From NCBI GenBank assembly GCA_007745635.1, contig CP036272.1, positions 5,540,816 to 5,604,815 of the forward strand: 64,000 nucleotides of DNA, in the 5' to 3' direction. Positions 38,719 through 48,267 of the stretch are shown here, in pieces. The notes under the pieces were generated by a model. The model was not told where the DNA came from. It did not search any database and was given only the letters and a program-made list of their open reading frames with translations. The position numbers and the translations under genes were made by a program. The DNA is from Stieleria bergensis (lineage in GTDB: Bacteria > Planctomycetota > Planctomycetia > Pirellulales > Pirellulaceae). The number at the start of each line of letters is the position of its first letter. Position 1 is the first letter of the stretch.

Positions 38719-40173
38719 CTACATTTCTTCGGCGGTCTGCTTGGCAATCCCACTGAGCGGCGCGATCCCCACTCCGCCCATGGCGTTGTTGACCATCCAT
38801 AGATTTGGCAACTGATCAACGGCTGAGCGAATCCGCTCCACACGCGTCAAATGGCCAACATGGTACTGTGGCATGGCGTCGTTCCAACGCACCACTTGGC
38901 TGATCGTTTCCTGACCCTTTAAACCAATCAAATCAGCCAGCTCTTGCTTGGCTAATTCGATCAATCCTGCGTCACTGTTTTCCAACAGCTCGGGCTGCAT
39001 GGATCCACCGATGAACACACGAATGATGACGTGATCCTCGGGAGCGCGAACGGCGTACTTGTGACTGGCAAAGCTAACCGCCAAAACCTTTCGACCTTCG
39101 ATCAGTGGCACAACGAATCCAAACTTTCTCGGCAAGCGTTCCACTTGATCCTTGCGAACGGCCAAGACAACGATGGCCGCCGAGGAGGCTTCAATGGCGG
39201 CCAGCTCGTCCGCAGCATCCACTGCCGGCTTGATCAATTTGCCAGCCTTCACGCCACGCAATAACTTAGCCGCAACAGCACTGGGAGTCGCGACGACGAC
39301 GGAATCGAAGGCCTGCTCTGACTGCTTGGCAGTGGAAACCAACCACTTGTTGCGGGCAACGTCCCACTGAATGGATTCGACCGGCGTGTTCAGATCAATC
39401 GCCTGCTCGCCGATCTGTTCACTCAGCGCATCGATCAGTTGCTGCATGCCGTTGCGAAAACCGCGAAACTTGCTGTACCGCGCCCCTGCGCTGGAACGCT
39501 CGGCTTTATCGTTGTCCCCTTTTTTCCGAGACAGTGTTGCTTTGGCCAAGGATCCATGCTGCTGAACCATTTTGACAATCGGAGCCATGGTTGCATTCAT
39601 GCTTAGCTTTTCGACATCAGCGGTGTAGATCCCGGCCACCAGGGGCCCGACCAAACGCTGCAGCATTTCTTCTCCCAATCGATGCCGCACGAACTGACCG
39701 ACGCTGACATCTTGATCAGGCAGATCGCTGGCCAGCGGCTTGATAAAGCGTTCTGCCAAGAACCGGAGCTTGGCGGCGGGAGAAAGAATCGGCGTCGTCA
39801 ACAGCTGCCATGGCTTCGTCGCTCGCATCAAGACAAAGCCGTCGGGAATCGGCTGCAGTTTGCCGCGATGCACCACCAAGGCACCCGCGCGATCAGCGTC
39901 CGGGGTCAACAACTGGTCCTCCAGACTCAGGTCCTTGACCAGCTGCATGGCGTGCGGCGGATCGAGAGCAAACATGTCTGCTCCCATGTCCAGGGTGAAG
40001 GTTCCGACGTCGGGAACATCAACTTGACGCGTCCCGATCACGCCACCGACGCGCGAACCGGCCTCAAACAGCTGCAGATCAAGGGCTTGATCTGCTGAGT
40101 GAAACTTCTGCAAATAGAATGCGGTCACCAGGCCGGACAAGCCGCCGCCCAGCACTGCGATCGATCGTGGCAT
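38719..40173 (-). CDS. hemG: Protoporphyrinogen oxidase (HemG/HemY type)
   Basis: A 484-residue FAD enzyme that oxidises protoporphyrinogen IX to protoporphyrin IX in heme synthesis. The N-terminal dinucleotide fold reads IAVLGGGLSGLVTAFYL with FEAGSRVGGVIGT following; the substrate-domain segment LGEEMLQRLVGPLVAGIYTADVE is typical of the oxygen-dependent PPOX family (called hemY in Bacillus). The C-terminus has the second FAD segment NLWMVNNAMGGVGIAPL. The start at ATG 40173 places the FAD fold at the N-terminus. Membrane-associated in relatives. No other heme genes are nearby. Confidence 0.92.
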   Translation of the reverse strand: MPRSIAVLGGGLSGLVTAFYLQKFHSADQALDLQLFEAGSRVGGVIGTRQVDVPDVGTFTLDMGADMFALDPPHAMQLVKDLSLEDQLLTPDADRAGALVVHRGKLQPIPDGFVLMRATKPWQLLTTPILSPAAKLRFLAERFIKPLASDLPDQDVSVGQFVRHRLGEEMLQRLVGPLVAGIYTADVEKLSMNATMAPIVKMVQQHGSLAKATLSRKKGDNDKAERSSAGARYSKFRGFRNGMQQLIDALSEQIGEQAIDLNTPVESIQWDVARNKWLVSTAKQSEQAFDSVVVATPSAVAAKLLRGVKAGKLIKPAVDAADELAAIEASSAAIVVLAVRKDQVERLPRKFGFVVPLIEGRKVLAVSFASHKYAVRAPEDHVIIRVFIGGSMQPELLENSDAGLIELAKQELADLIGLKGQETISQVVRWNDAMPQYHVGHLTRVERIRSAVDQLPNLWMVNNAMGGVGIAPLSGIAKQTAEEM

Positions 40174-40184
40174 TGAAAAACGTA

Positions 40185-41810
40185 CTAATTCTGCGGTGGT
40201 GGTTGTGGTCCTGGCCCGGATGATCCCGAACCTCCTGAACCATAACCCGAACCGTACTCTGATCCAGAGCCAGAAGCTCCAGTTTCGGAAGAACCGTAGT
40301 CCGAACCATAGCCTGAACCGGATCCCGAGGACGGGCCGCCCGGACCGGACGATCCATATCCCTCGCCATAATCCGATCCACCGGGGCCAGATCCGGATGA
40401 TCCTCCATAGCCCTCACCGTAATCCGATCCAGAGGAACTGCCATAACCAGACTCCGAACCGTAGCCGCCACCGGGTCCACCTTGGCCGGGTCCACCTTGG
40501 CCGGGGAACTGTCCGGCAGGACCGCCAAACTGACCTGGCCCACCGGGGCCACCCGGTCCGGCGAACATGGCCTGCAGGTCAGGCATTTGAAACGGCATTC
40601 CGCCTCCGGCGCCGGCCGCGGAACTGAATTCCGCAGCGGCGCTCTGAACCGCAGCATAAAAATCTTCCGCGGTATTGGCTTGTTTGAGCGACTGGATCTG
40701 CTGATCGATCCCTAACAGAAAGGTGCTCGCCATCATTGTCCCGAAGGCACCGCCTTCTTGGGCATCAGGCAGATTGGCGAGCAGTTTGCGCTGTGATTCG
40801 ACGTCAGCCTTCCATTTATCGGGGGCCATCGAATCGAGTACCCAGTGGCCCTCCACGTTGATCAACTGACCTTTGATCCTGCCGCCCATGCCGGCTTGAA
40901 TCGTGGCTTTACCGTTCGCTTCCTGAACGACAGTGATTTTGGCTTGGGGAAAGTACAACGGGTACAGTTCAGCCATGTAAGGTGCGACGCGATTGTCCAA
41001 GTCCGCGAGCCATTGCCGAAAGGGGACGGACTGCAAATCGGAAACTTTGCAAAACTGTGGATCAAGCCCTTCGCGAATGATCCCGCAAACGTTCAACACA
41101 ATTGGCTTGATTTTCTCCATCATCCCCGGAGGCAATTGTTGTAAATCGGGGTGCTCGGCGATCCAGTTTTGGCGCGTCACAATCAAGTCAGCGACCGAGT
41201 GCAACACTTTGATGCCAGCATCGGTCACTTGTGCATCTTGAGGACGAATCGACAGACGCACCATTTCGTCATTGTCTTTTTGATAGCTCTCGGGCAGCGA
41301 ATCATGGATCGCAATCAGCAAGTGGCCGTTCCTGGCCTGAGTTTGAAACCAATCAATGAACTCTGCTGCACTGGCGCCGGTTGCGTATGGCGAATAAGCT
41401 GGAACAGGTGGCGGCTTGGGCAGCGGATTGGGAGCCGCTGCTGACGCCCCGGCTGCTTGCCCTTGAACTTCCTTGCGCGCGATTTCAATGAACTCACGTT
41501 GCTTCTCAGCCAGTCGGCGAGCCTGCAGGCGGCTCTCGGCAATCAACGCATCGACATCAACGGAAATGCGTCCCTGGGAACCTCGATCCAAGATCACGTT
41601 GTTGCCCCACATGCCGACGAACTCAGCTTCAATCGTGCGATTGCCTGCCAAGCTCGTCCAGCGCTGTGCCTGCCCTTGCGCTGGATCGCAGATCAGGACG
41701 GACAACAGGGCGGTCAGGAAACCGAGTGCGGTTGGTACGAGTGCGGCAGCGCTGCGACTGCCGGGCCGGTGGAAAGCTGAAATCTGGTCACACATTGGCT
41801 TGGAATACAT
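40185..41810 (-). CDS. Secreted SHD1-domain protein with Gly/Ser-rich tail
   Basis: About 541 residues from ATG 41810; a GTG at 41843 and an ATG at 41795 are alternatives. A hydrophobic export segment (about residues 24-43) precedes an SHD1 (SLA1 homology 1) motif, RWTSLAGNRTIEAEFVGMW then VILDRGSQGRISV, a small domain planctomycetes use widely in exported proteins. A central helical part of about 280 residues has no recognised fold. The last 140 residues are low complexity: repeated GPGGPG followed by GYGS/GSDYGEGYG units. That tail is probably disordered and self-associating. hemG lies 11 bp downstream on the same strand, an unexpected operon partner. Confidence 0.72.
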   Translation of the reverse strand: MYSKPMCDQISAFHRPGSRSAAALVPTALGFLTALLSVLICDPAQGQAQRWTSLAGNRTIEAEFVGMWGNNVILDRGSQGRISVDVDALIAESRLQARRLAEKQREFIEIARKEVQGQAAGASAAAPNPLPKPPPVPAYSPYATGASAAEFIDWFQTQARNGHLLIAIHDSLPESYQKDNDEMVRLSIRPQDAQVTDAGIKVLHSVADLIVTRQNWIAEHPDLQQLPPGMMEKIKPIVLNVCGIIREGLDPQFCKVSDLQSVPFRQWLADLDNRVAPYMAELYPLYFPQAKITVVQEANGKATIQAGMGGRIKGQLINVEGHWVLDSMAPDKWKADVESQRKLLANLPDAQEGGAFGTMMASTFLLGIDQQIQSLKQANTAEDFYAAVQSAAAEFSSAAGAGGGMPFQMPDLQAMFAGPGGPGGPGQFGGPAGQFPGQGGPGQGGPGGGYGSESGYGSSSGSDYGEGYGGSSGSGPGGSDYGEGYGSSGPGGPSSGSGSGYGSDYGSSETGASGSGSEYGSGYGSGGSGSSGPGPQPPPQN

Positions 41811-42102
41811 GAGTAAAGGTGCCTGAGACGGGAGGAGGGGCACGGGAGACTCTTCACAATCGAGCTCTAGTTTATCAAATTCGCCGGGATTTGAAGCATC
41901 GAAAATCTGCCGGTTTCACCGGAACGGTCGATTTGAGCCACCCAGCCAAAAGAGTTTGAAGAAAAATCCAAAGTGTTGTCAGACCGTGCTCACCCCGCTT
42001 CCGATTTCCTTGGGTATATTTGCCAGAAAGACCCTCCGCGCACCGTTAACCGGCGAATAAAGGCGGAGCAGTCAGACAACAAGGAATCCGGGAGAGGAAT
42101 GG

Positions 42103-43080
42103 GTGGCCGCTAATCAAACGCAAGATGGCTTGAAACAGCAGCCCGAAATGGACCCTCAACAGCTGCGTGAAAAGCACTACAACGCGACAATCCTGGACCG
42201 AATCGACAACCATGAAAACTTGGCTCGATTCCTGATTCGCCCCGATGCAGGCGTTCCTGAGTTCATCGCGGGCCAATACGTCACACTGGGACTGGGCTTT
42301 TGGGAACCACGGCTGGAAGGCACTCAGGCGGAGGATCTTCCCGAAAAGAAACAATCGAAAGTCGCCAAACGAGCGTACTCGATCAGCTGCCCGCTGCTGG
42401 ACCAGGACGGCGCATTAGCCCCCGTTGATCAGCTCGACTACCTTGAATTTCACATCACCTTGGTACGCGGGGCTGATTCCCCCGACAAGCCAGCGCCGGT
42501 GTTGACGCCCCGTTTGTTCTGCATGCAACCGGGCGACCGTATCCAAGTGGGCAAGAAAATCGTCGGTCACTACACCATCGGCGAGGTCGAACCAGACGCC
42601 ACGATTTTGATGCTGGGCACCGGGACCGGTGAGGCACCGCATAACGCGATGACAGCCAGCCTATTGGCAGCCGGTCACCGAGGCAAGATCATCAACGCCT
42701 GCTGTGTTCGATACTTGGGTGACTTGGTGTACCTGCCGCGGCACCATTCATTGATGGACCAGTATTCGAACTATCGTTATCTCCCCTGCACAACGCGCGA
42801 GCCGATCAACCTGGACAAGACGCTGCCCAGCTACGTGGGAAAGCAGTACCTCCAGGACTTGTTCACCAGCGGCAAACTGGCCGAAGCCGCCGACGACCCG
42901 CTGTCACCAGAGAACACTTACGTTTACCTCTGCGGCAATCCCTCAATGATTGGCTATGTCCCTCCAGGCGCACCGGAACCCGAAACACCGGGTTTATTGC
43001 CAATGCTTGAAGCCGCCGGATTCCGACAAGCCGATGACCATAGCGGACCGGGCGCTGTACGGTTTGAGAAATACTGGTAG
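42103..43080 (+). CDS. fpr: Ferredoxin--NADP reductase
   Basis: A 325-residue FAD/NADP oxidoreductase. It begins at a GTG with a strong ribosome-binding site (ggagagga at 42091-42098). The FAD-binding motif is RAYSIS near residue 90, followed by the NADP domain with ILMLGTGTGEAPHNAM and a C-terminal CGNPSMIG. The C-terminus ends in an aromatic residue (EKYW), which stacks on the flavin in plant-type and Fpr-type enzymes. It exchanges electrons between NADPH and ferredoxin or flavodoxin in the cytoplasm. A 40-residue extension precedes the domain. Confidence 0.9.
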   Translation: MAANQTQDGLKQQPEMDPQQLREKHYNATILDRIDNHENLARFLIRPDAGVPEFIAGQYVTLGLGFWEPRLEGTQAEDLPEKKQSKVAKRAYSISCPLLDQDGALAPVDQLDYLEFHITLVRGADSPDKPAPVLTPRLFCMQPGDRIQVGKKIVGHYTIGEVEPDATILMLGTGTGEAPHNAMTASLLAAGHRGKIINACCVRYLGDLVYLPRHHSLMDQYSNYRYLPCTTREPINLDKTLPSYVGKQYLQDLFTSGKLAEAADDPLSPENTYVYLCGNPSMIGYVPPGAPEPETPGLLPMLEAAGFRQADDHSGPGAVRFEKYW

Positions 43081-43357
43081 TCTGCCCGGGTGAGGGAAAT
43101 CAGCAGATTGAGATTGGTCGAAAGGGTGGTCCAAACCTGTCGCAGTGTCTTTTCGATCAATACTAAAACTGTTAGAACGTGACCATCAACGAGCACTGAT
43201 ACCAACGCTCTGTCAACGCTGGGTTTCCAGCAGGCTTCGTTCGAAACAGTGGTGCATCCATTCAACGCAGCATCAATCTGCATGGCATCGGTCCGCATGT
43301 TGTTTTGGGGCAACTAGGGGCACATACTCGCACTCTCGAAATTGAATTACGGTCATC

Positions 43358-44647
43358 ATGGATCTCTCTAGAAATACAATCGCGCTGATTCTTGGCGGTG
43401 GACGCGGAACCCGCTTGTTCCCATTAACAAAGATTCGTGCGAAGCCCGCTGTTCCGTTGGCCGCCAAGTACCGCTTGATCGACATCCCGATCTCCAACTG
43501 CATCAACAGTGGTCTGCGACGCGCCTTCGTCTTAACTCAATTCATGTCGGTCAGTTTGCACCGTCACCTTCGCCAAGCGTACACCTTCGACAGCTTCTCC
43601 GGTGGTTTCGTTGAACTCCTGGCCGCTCAGCAGACCATGGATTCCGGCACCGACTGGTATCAAGGCACCGCCGACGCGGTTCGCAAAAACCTTCGTTACA
43701 TCGATCAACCTGAGATCGAGCACGTGCTGATCCTCTCCGGTGACCAACTGTACCGAATGGATTTCCGTGACATGATGCAAACGCACATCGATGCCGATGC
43801 TGACGCAACGATCGCCGGCATTCCCGTCGATCGCAAAGACGCCAGCGCACTGGGCATCATGCAACTGGATGATTCCGGACGCGTGACGGGCTTTGTCGAA
43901 AAACCACAAACCGACGAAGAGCTTGCCAAAGTGCGAATGGACCCCAGCTGGATCGATGCTCGCGGTATCGAAAGCAAAGGACGCGACTGCTTGGCCAGTA
44001 TGGGACTGTACATTTTCAAGAAAGAAGTGATGGTGAATTTGCTCGAAGGCAACGATCACCAAGACTTCGGCAAGGAAGTGTTTCCCAACGCACTGCAATC
44101 GCACAAAGTGCAAATGCACTTGTTTGATGGCTACTGGGAAGACATTGGTACCATTCGCGCCTTCTACGAAGCCAACCTGTCGCTGGCAGGATCGGCGCCG
44201 CCGTTCCAACTGGGCGACGCTAACGCACCGATCTACAGCCGCGCTCGTTTCCTGCCGCCCACGATCGTAGGCGACAACGTTAGCATTCGGGGCAGCATCA
44301 TCGCCGACGGTTGCTACATCGGCAGCAACGTGACAATCGAAAACAGTGTCATCGGCTTGCGTACCGTGATTGGAGAGAACGCCGTGATCAAAAACTCCGT
44401 GGTCATGGGTGCCGACTACAGCCGCGACCATGAGTTTTCGCAGACAGGCCCCGTCCCAATTGGAATCGGTGCCGGCAGCCATGTTGACGGAGCGATCTTG
44501 GACAAGAATTCACGCATCGGAACCAACGTCACGATCACGAATCAACAAAACCTGGATCACATGGGCGAAGACGAGGCACTGCAAGTTCGCGACGGCATCG
44601 CAATCGTCATCAAAAACGGCACCGTCGAAAACGATTTCTCGTTTTAG
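43358..44647 (+). CDS. glgC: Glucose-1-phosphate adenylyltransferase (ADP-glucose pyrophosphorylase)
   Basis: A 429-residue enzyme that makes ADP-glucose for glycogen synthesis. The nucleotidyltransferase domain opens ALILGGGRGTRLFPLTKIRA with the KPAVPLAAKYRLIDIPISNC block. Substrate-site segments GTADAVRKN, ILSGDQLYRMDF and FVEKPQ are present, as is DGYWEDIGTI. A left-handed beta-helix of hexapeptide repeats covers about residues 290-429. Length and sequence fit the bacterial allosteric enzymes. No other glycogen genes adjoin it. A strong inverted repeat lies about 40 bp after the stop. Confidence 0.96.
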   Translation: MDLSRNTIALILGGGRGTRLFPLTKIRAKPAVPLAAKYRLIDIPISNCINSGLRRAFVLTQFMSVSLHRHLRQAYTFDSFSGGFVELLAAQQTMDSGTDWYQGTADAVRKNLRYIDQPEIEHVLILSGDQLYRMDFRDMMQTHIDADADATIAGIPVDRKDASALGIMQLDDSGRVTGFVEKPQTDEELAKVRMDPSWIDARGIESKGRDCLASMGLYIFKKEVMVNLLEGNDHQDFGKEVFPNALQSHKVQMHLFDGYWEDIGTIRAFYEANLSLAGSAPPFQLGDANAPIYSRARFLPPTIVGDNVSIRGSIIADGCYIGSNVTIENSVIGLRTVIGENAVIKNSVVMGADYSRDHEFSQTGPVPIGIGAGSHVDGAILDKNSRIGTNVTITNQQNLDHMGEDEALQVRDGIAIVIKNGTVENDFSF

Positions 44648-44685
44648 GCACTCAGCGCACCCACCGGCCGTTTTGGCGTTAGCCA

Positions 44686-44721
44686 CGGTTTTTGCACGGT
44701 CAACGCCGCTGCAAAAAACCG
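44686..44721. terminator. Inverted repeat after glgC, possible terminator
   Basis: Arms cggtttttgca (44686-44696) and tgcaaaaaaccg (44710-44721) pair almost perfectly, with one extra A, around a 13-nt loop. The T-run is in the left arm instead of trailing the stem, so it is an unusual terminator if it is one; it may act on either strand. Confidence 0.45.
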
Positions 44722-44931
44722 GGCCTGACGGACTGCGACTGATGTGGTCGCCGGTTTTGACTCTCCCGCTCTCAGCGGCTGGACTCAAAACATTGGCTGC
44801 CAACTCTCTTGCGTGACCTGTTGTGTCACCGCTGTGGCGATAACTCTGTTGCCAAGGCAAGGAAGTCTCACTTGCCAAGTTCCTGGCAACGACTATTGGC
44901 CCTTCATTCGCGTTCGCAGGACACACGAACC

Positions 44932-45291
44932 ATGCATCACTACCACATTCAATCCGGCTCGCTTTCATTGACCGTCCAAGCTGAATCAAGTCAGAAAGCG
45001 GCACTTTGGGCCATCCATCAAGCCATGCAGCAGGTGCTCCCGATCGACCCGGCGGCCGAGTCAACCCAAAGTGACGAGCAACCGACAAAGCTGGTCCAAG
45101 TGCTGGCTGATTCGCTTGAGGTCACTCCACTTGACCAGGCCGCAGCGCCCGCTCAATCGCTAGCCCTTAGCGAACGCACCACCAAACTGCGAACGATGGA
45201 TGTGGTGCGTCAGTGGAGCGAGATGTTCGCCGCGTTGGAGCGTCTGCAATCCTTGCTGGAAACCGACAGCCAACCCGCCGTGGCAGCTTAA
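44932..45291 (+). CDS. Hypothetical protein
   Basis: A 119-residue protein from the ATG at 44932, with agga about 13 bases upstream. It opens MHHYHIQSGSLSLTVQA, a strand-like segment, followed by a helical stretch (KAALWAIHQAMQQV), a polar Ala/Gln-rich linker and a C-terminal amphipathic helix pair. No signal peptide, membrane segment, cysteine or known motif. It sits between glgC and the convergent prfB gene. The frame is open upstream to 44809 but with an unlikely composition. It is probably real because of its start context and the conserved-looking N-terminus, but function is unknown. Confidence 0.6.
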   Translation: MHHYHIQSGSLSLTVQAESSQKAALWAIHQAMQQVLPIDPAAESTQSDEQPTKLVQVLADSLEVTPLDQAAAPAQSLALSERTTKLRTMDVVRQWSEMFAALERLQSLLETDSQPAVAA

Positions 45292-45334
45292 GACGGCGAT
45301 CTGGTTGCCAACCGAATTCTCCGTGGAGAGTAGG

Positions 45335-46453
45335 TTAGGCGTCTGCGGCCACGGGCGCCTTTCCTGCTCGCCATCGCAACACAGCATCCAAGAAGCCTTG
45401 CACTTCGCTGCCATCAATGACGCTGTTAAAGTTGCCAACATAATGTCCGGTGCGCGTGTCCTTGACACGTTGATCGGGATGCAAGAAGTAGTTGCGGATC
45501 TGGCTACCGAATCCAGTACGAGCCTGGGTTCCATACTTGGCCGCAATCTCGGCTTCCCGTTTGTCTTCTTCCAAGCGAGCCATTTTGGCGCGTAGCATTT
45601 TCCAAGCCGTGTGGCGGTTTTGGTGCTGGCTTCGCTCGCTTTGACATTGCACCACGGTATTGGTGGGCACGTGAGTCAAGCGAATCGCGCTATCGGTTTT
45701 ATTGACGTGCTGACCACCGGCACCACTGGCGCGGTAAGTGTCCACTCGCACATCTTTTTCATCGATTTCAATTTCGATCGAATCGTCGATTTCGGGCGAC
45801 ACACTGACTGCGGCGAAACTGGTTTGCCGCTTGCCTTCGCTGTTGAACGGGCTGATGCGAACCAGGCGGTGCATGCCTTCTTCGCCCTTGAGATAGCCGT
45901 ACGCCATGGGGCCTCGAATGGCGATCGAGGCGCTATTGATGCCAGCCTCTTCGTTGTCGTGCCGATCCATCAGTTCGATTTTGTAATCGTTCTGGGAGGC
46001 CCAGGCACTGTACATCCGCAGCAGGATATCCGCCCAATCGTTGGCGTCCGTTCCACCATCGCGAGCGTTGATGGTCAAGATCGCACCGGCGGCGTCATTG
46101 GGTCCGTTGAGCAGCGCTTTGAGCTCAAGCTGGTCCAAAATCCCCTCCAGACGCTCGATTTCGCCGCTCAGCTCTTCGCTAATCGACTCATCTTCGCGAG
46201 CCATCTCCATTAGGGCTTCCAAGTCTTCGACACTGCTGGACAATTCATCCAGAGGGCCAACAATGACTTTGAGCGCCTTGAGCTGTCCGACGACTTTCTG
46301 GGCGGTTTCATTGTTGTCCCAGAAGTCGGGTGCCCCCATCTGGTCCTCGATCTGCTTGATTTCACCTGCTTTGCTGGCGTAATCAAGCGATGAGGACAAC
46401 TGAGAGAAGCGTTTGCCGATCCGTTCGGTGCGTTGGACTAATTCGGCATCCAT
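45335..46453 (-). CDS. prfB: Peptide chain release factor 2
   Basis: A 372-residue class I release factor. The catalytic GGQ motif appears in GAGGQHVNKTDSA and the codon-recognition tripeptide is SPF (in RISPFNSEGKRQ), which specifies UAA/UGA and distinguishes RF2 from RF1. From ATG 46453 the length equals that of typical RF2. Many bacteria control prfB by a +1 frameshift at an early in-frame UGA; here the equivalent position reads ctt gat tac (Leu-Asp-Tyr) in one continuous frame, so that autoregulatory site is absent. Divergent from mnmA, 89 bp between starts. Confidence 0.95.
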   Translation of the reverse strand: MDAELVQRTERIGKRFSQLSSSLDYASKAGEIKQIEDQMGAPDFWDNNETAQKVVGQLKALKVIVGPLDELSSSVEDLEALMEMAREDESISEELSGEIERLEGILDQLELKALLNGPNDAAGAILTINARDGGTDANDWADILLRMYSAWASQNDYKIELMDRHDNEEAGINSASIAIRGPMAYGYLKGEEGMHRLVRISPFNSEGKRQTSFAAVSVSPEIDDSIEIEIDEKDVRVDTYRASGAGGQHVNKTDSAIRLTHVPTNTVVQCQSERSQHQNRHTAWKMLRAKMARLEEDKREAEIAAKYGTQARTGFGSQIRNYFLHPDQRVKDTRTGHYVGNFNSVIDGSEVQGFLDAVLRWRAGKAPVAADA

Positions 46454-46542
46454 CGTAATTTTATATCCTTTTCGCCGCGAGGAATCTTGATTTCGTGGTA
46501 AATCGGTTGGGCGATTGAACTGGTTAAGGTTGGAAACTATAC

Positions 46543-47718
46543 ATGGCACGCGTGGTTCTGGCGATGAGTGGCGGAGTCGATTCCAGTGTTGCAGCCCATT
46601 TGTTGCTGCAGCAGGGGCACGAAGTCATTGGGGTTTTCATGCGTCACGGTGAAGAATCCAGTCAACAGTGCAATGTTCCCGCTGCCGCAGACAGCGACGG
46701 CGCCGCCAACGCAGCGGTCGCTACGCTGCCGGTTTTGGGCGAATTGCCCCAAGGCCGCGCCGACCACAAGCAGGGCTGTTGCACCGCCAGCGATGCCGCC
46801 GACGCCAAGCGTGTCGCCGCGATGATGGGCATTCCATTCTACTCCTTGGATCTGCAAGCAGACTTTCGCCGCATCGTTGATTACTTCGTCGACGACTACC
46901 TAAACGGCCGAACTCCCAACCCCTGCGTCAAATGCAACCACTGGATCAAGTTTGGTCGCTTGTTTGATTATGCCGATGGCGTGATGGCGGACTACGTGGC
47001 GACCGGACACTATGCTCGCATGGTCAATGGGCAATTGCATCGCGGCCTGGATGATCGCAAAGATCAGTCGTACGCTTTGTTTGGCATTCGGCCGGAACGC
47101 CTGCCGCGAATGCTGCTGCCGGTGGGTGATTATTCCAAACCAGAGATTCGCGACCTGGCTCTGAGCCTTAACCTAGGCGTTGCAGGAAAAAAGGACAGCC
47201 AGGAAATCTGCTTCGTCACCCAAGGCCATCACAGCGACTTTGTCAAAGCGCGTCGCCCTGACATGGTCGGCAAGACGGCCGGTGACTTTGTCGATTTAGA
47301 AGGCAACGTGCTGGGACAGCACCCCGGCTACGAAGCCTTTACCGTGGGACAGCGCAAGAAACTAGGCATCGCACTCGGCACGCCACACTTTGTCGTTCGC
47401 ATTGAACCCGACACCTGTCGCGTGGTGCTGGCTGAAAAAGAAGCCTTGGCCGCGCCCGGCTTATCCGCTCAGCAAGCAAACTGGCTGATCCCTCACGAAC
47501 GCTTGCAGCAAACCCTCGACCAAGCCCATCAATCCGACCAACTGCGCGTCCAAATCCGTTACAACGGGTCTCCAGAACCCGCATCGGTGCGCGTTGACCC
47601 AGATGATTCAGAACTGTTTGAAGTGCACTTCGATCATCCAGTTGATGCCGTCGCCCCCGGCCAAGCAACAGTGGTGTACCAAAACAACCAAGTGCTCGGC
47701 GGCGGCTGGATTCGTTAA
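46543..47718 (+). CDS. mnmA: tRNA-specific 2-thiouridylase MnmA
   Basis: A 391-residue ATP-dependent enzyme that puts sulfur on U34 of Glu, Gln and Lys tRNAs. The PP-loop SGGVDSS is at residues 9-15. The first catalytic cysteine lies in GCCTASDAADA, the second in CFVTQGHHSDF, and the tRNA-binding segment NPCVKCNHWIKF is present. Between the first strand-helix unit and the GCC segment, an insertion of about 30 residues rich in Ala, Gln and Asp (near residues 38-72) makes the protein longer than the E. coli enzyme. The C-terminal beta-barrel is complete (DHPVDAVAPGQATVVY). Confidence 0.95.
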   Translation: MARVVLAMSGGVDSSVAAHLLLQQGHEVIGVFMRHGEESSQQCNVPAAADSDGAANAAVATLPVLGELPQGRADHKQGCCTASDAADAKRVAAMMGIPFYSLDLQADFRRIVDYFVDDYLNGRTPNPCVKCNHWIKFGRLFDYADGVMADYVATGHYARMVNGQLHRGLDDRKDQSYALFGIRPERLPRMLLPVGDYSKPEIRDLALSLNLGVAGKKDSQEICFVTQGHHSDFVKARRPDMVGKTAGDFVDLEGNVLGQHPGYEAFTVGQRKKLGIALGTPHFVVRIEPDTCRVVLAEKEALAAPGLSAQQANWLIPHERLQQTLDQAHQSDQLRVQIRYNGSPEPASVRVDPDDSELFEVHFDHPVDAVAPGQATVVYQNNQVLGGGWIR

Positions 47719-47723
47719 AACCG

Positions 47724-47757
47724 CAACAAACCGCGCTGTAACAAACCGCACTGTAAC
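47724..47757. repeat. 15-bp tandem duplication after mnmA
   Basis: The block aacaaaccgcgctgt is followed directly by aacaaaccgcactgt (one difference) and by the start of a third copy. It begins within 10 bp of the mnmA stop codon. Confidence 0.85.
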
Positions 47758-47832
47758 AGGACCTTCCTTCAAGCTGGCTTGTGCAAACTGACTTGCCCAA
47801 CATTGACACACAACCCCTTACCGACACCCTCC

Positions 47833-48144
47833 ATGGCTAAGAAGAAGACCGCCCGTCAAAAAGCAAACGACGACGACCTGGACTTTGAAACCGCTCTGGG
47901 CGAAGTCCAACAAGTCGTCCATGAACTCGAAGACGGCGAACTGGACCTGACCCAGTCCCTCGCGCGCTATGAACAGGGCATCGCGATGCTCCGCCACTGC
48001 CATGGCATGTTGAAGCAAGCAGAAGCCAAGATCACCTTGCTCACCGAAGTGGACGCGGACAGCAATCCAGTCACCGAGCCGATTGACATCGAAGGCGACC
48101 AGGTCAGTGATTCACCGCAAAAATCGGCGGGTGGACTGTTTTAA
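47833..48144 (+). CDS. xseB: Exodeoxyribonuclease VII small subunit
   Basis: A 103-residue helical protein. The family core is LDFETALGEVQQVVHELEDGELDLTQSLARYEQGI quoted here only in part: FETALGEVQQVV and LTQSLARYEQG. XseB binds along the long arm of XseA to form the exonuclease that degrades single-stranded DNA. A basic N-terminal tail (MAKKKTARQK) and an acidic C-terminal tail of about 30 residues are extra. xseA is not in the window. The gene precedes ispA and dxs, a gene order seen in many bacteria. Confidence 0.9.
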   Translation: MAKKKTARQKANDDDLDFETALGEVQQVVHELEDGELDLTQSLARYEQGIAMLRHCHGMLKQAEAKITLLTEVDADSNPVTEPIDIEGDQVSDSPQKSAGGLF

Positions 48145-48267
48145 CTTCTATAGTGTGAATTTGATCCCTCTTGGCTGCCGCCAACTGACTCAGCAACCGT
48201 CCAATCACCAGAGCTTAGAACCACGTTGACTGCAACACCTGACTCACCACCGAAACTTGCTGCCGGG

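Noticed and set aside
43532-44482. A 316-codon minus-strand open frame opposite glgC
   Set aside because: glgC on the plus strand has full family motifs; the antisense frame is a codon-bias shadow.
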